Shown piece after piece: positions 5,085 to 5,730 of a DNA stretch of 5,730 nucleotides. Source of the stretch: Chloroflexota bacterium (lineage in GTDB: Bacteria; Chloroflexota; Dormibacteria; CF-121). The notes below the pieces were generated by a model. The model made no database searches. It was not told where the DNA came from and saw nothing but the letters and a program-made list of their open reading frames with translations. Where the stretch lies: positions 1-5,730 of the forward strand of contig VBEQ01000107.1 in assembly GCA_005881235.1 (NCBI GenBank). Direction: 5' to 3'. Made by a program: the position numbers and the translations under genes. Numbering within the stretch: the stretch's first letter is position 1; every line of letters begins with the position of its first letter.

Positions 5085-5730
5085 ATGTCAGCGGCGAAAG
5101 ACGAGGTCCTGGAAGTCGCCGGGCGGGCGGTCACGATCAGCAATCCCGACAAGGTCTTCTTCCCGAAGAGCGGCTACACCAAGCTCGATCTGGTTCGCTA
5201 TTACTTACATGGCGGTCGCCGAAGGAGCGCTGCGTGGGGTCGCGGGTCGCCCCATGGCTCTCAAGCGGTTCGTCAACGGGGCCGAGGGGGAGGCCTTCTT
5301 CCAGAAACGCGCGCCGACGTCGCGCCCCGAATGGATCGAGACGGTCGAGCTCTCCTTTCCATCGGGCCGGACCGCTGAGGAGATCGTGGTACGCGATGCC
5401 GCGCAGCTGGCCTGGATCATCAACCTGGGATGTATCGACCTCAATCCCCACCCTGTCCGTGCCGGCGACCTAGATCACCCGGATGAGCTGAGGGTCGACC
5501 TGGACCCGGTCCCCGGTGTGCCGTGGGCGCAGATTCGCGACGTGGCGATGGTGACGCGCGACGTGCTCAAGGATTTTGGGCTGGTCGGCTGGCCCAAGAC
5601 GTCGGGGTCGCGAGGCATGCACATCTACTGCCGCATCGAGCCGCGCTGGACCTTTCCCGAGGTTCGCCGCGCGGCCGTGGCGCTGGCGCGCGAGGTCGAG
5701 CGCCGCGCCCCCCGGATCGCGACCAGCCGC
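5085..5730 (+). pseudogene. LigD-Pol/Prim-PolC-like primase-polymerase, frameshifted and cut by window end
   Basis: The ATG frame reads 41 residues of a LigD polymerase-domain start (EVAGRAVTISNPDKVFFP, then DLVRYYL) and then turns to nonsense, with a stop at 5376-5378. From 5209 the +1 frame carries on the same protein (MAVAEGALRG, RPMALKRFVNG, FFQKRAP, DAAQLAWIINLGCIDLNPHP) and is open to the last base. The break is a TTAC TTAC duplication at 5201-5208; removing one copy gives RYYMAVAEG in frame. The catalytic archaeo-eukaryotic-primase residues seen are D-L-D at 5497-5505 and the SGSRGMHIY nucleotide-binding motif at 5602-5628; the third acidic motif lies beyond the window. Family members extend primers or fill gaps in NHEJ and base-excision repair; mycobacterial Prim-PolC is the closest type I recall. 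Either the gene is newly inactivated, the assembly is wrong, or internal initiation at 5209 makes a shortened product. No ligase domain is visible. Confidence 0.85.
5201..5208 (+). repeat. 4-bp tandem duplication causing the frameshift
   Basis: TTAC occurs twice in a row (5201-5204 and 5205-5208) at the exact point where the polymerase homology changes frame. Deleting one unit restores a single reading frame with Met in a position that is usually Leu. Such a short duplication is typical of replication slippage. Confidence 0.8.

Noticed and set aside
5201..5211. Programmed ribosomal frameshifting in the polymerase gene.
   Set aside because: There is no slippery heptamer or stimulatory structure evident, and an exact 4-bp duplication explains the shift more simply.
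1..5730. CRISPR arrays, tRNA or rRNA genes, insertion sequences, attachment sites.
   Set aside because: No regularly spaced repeats, cloverleaf-like sequences, transposase genes or terminal inverted repeats were found on reading both strands.

Overview
The window is high-GC, gene-dense bacterial DNA with strong G/C preference at third codon positions. The gene set is a B-type DyP peroxidase, a 4-coumarate-CoA-ligase-like enzyme and a stand-alone LigD/Prim-PolC-like polymerase. Together with two genes that seem to start directly behind a TANNNT -10 box, this suggests a soil actinomycete or a related high-GC lineage such as Chloroflexota or Dormibacterota. That placement is inference, since no rRNA or marker gene is present.

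Layout. (1) 1-1827, plus strand: the C-terminal 109 residues of a DyP-type heme peroxidase, then an Asp-box (BNR) beta-propeller protein with a strong ribosome-binding site, then a MoaD/ThiS-like beta-grasp protein ending in Gly-Gly whose start overlaps the propeller stop by 4 nt (ATGA). (2) 1898-2908, plus strand: an unrecognised protein that, read by eye, contains two copies of a PD-(D/E)XK-like (QxK variant) core at a constant 166-residue offset. The first copy begins upstream of the first in-frame ATG, which points to a non-AUG start (AUC with a well-placed AGGAG). (3) 2930-4504, minus strand: a complete class I adenylate-forming CoA ligase, convergent with (2) and separated from it by a GC-rich hairpin. 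(4) 4604-4990, plus strand: a small cupin with the His/His/Gln/His metal set of manganese-dependent cupin hydroxynitrile-lyase-like proteins, divergent from the ligase across a 99-bp region that carries repeats. (5) 5085-5730, plus strand: the start of a LigD-Pol/Prim-PolC-type archaeo-eukaryotic primase, broken by a 4-bp tandem duplication (TTAC TTAC) that shifts the frame after residue 40 and continuing past the window end.

Functionally the window is a mosaic rather than one pathway. The only firm functional unit is the translationally coupled propeller-MoaD pair. The most unusual item is the duplicated nuclease-like protein. DyP plus a CoA ligase for aromatic acids would fit aromatic or lignin-derived metabolism, but nothing here proves a link. 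No tRNA, rRNA, CRISPR array, insertion sequence or attachment site was seen, and no gene-free stretch exceeds about 100 bases.
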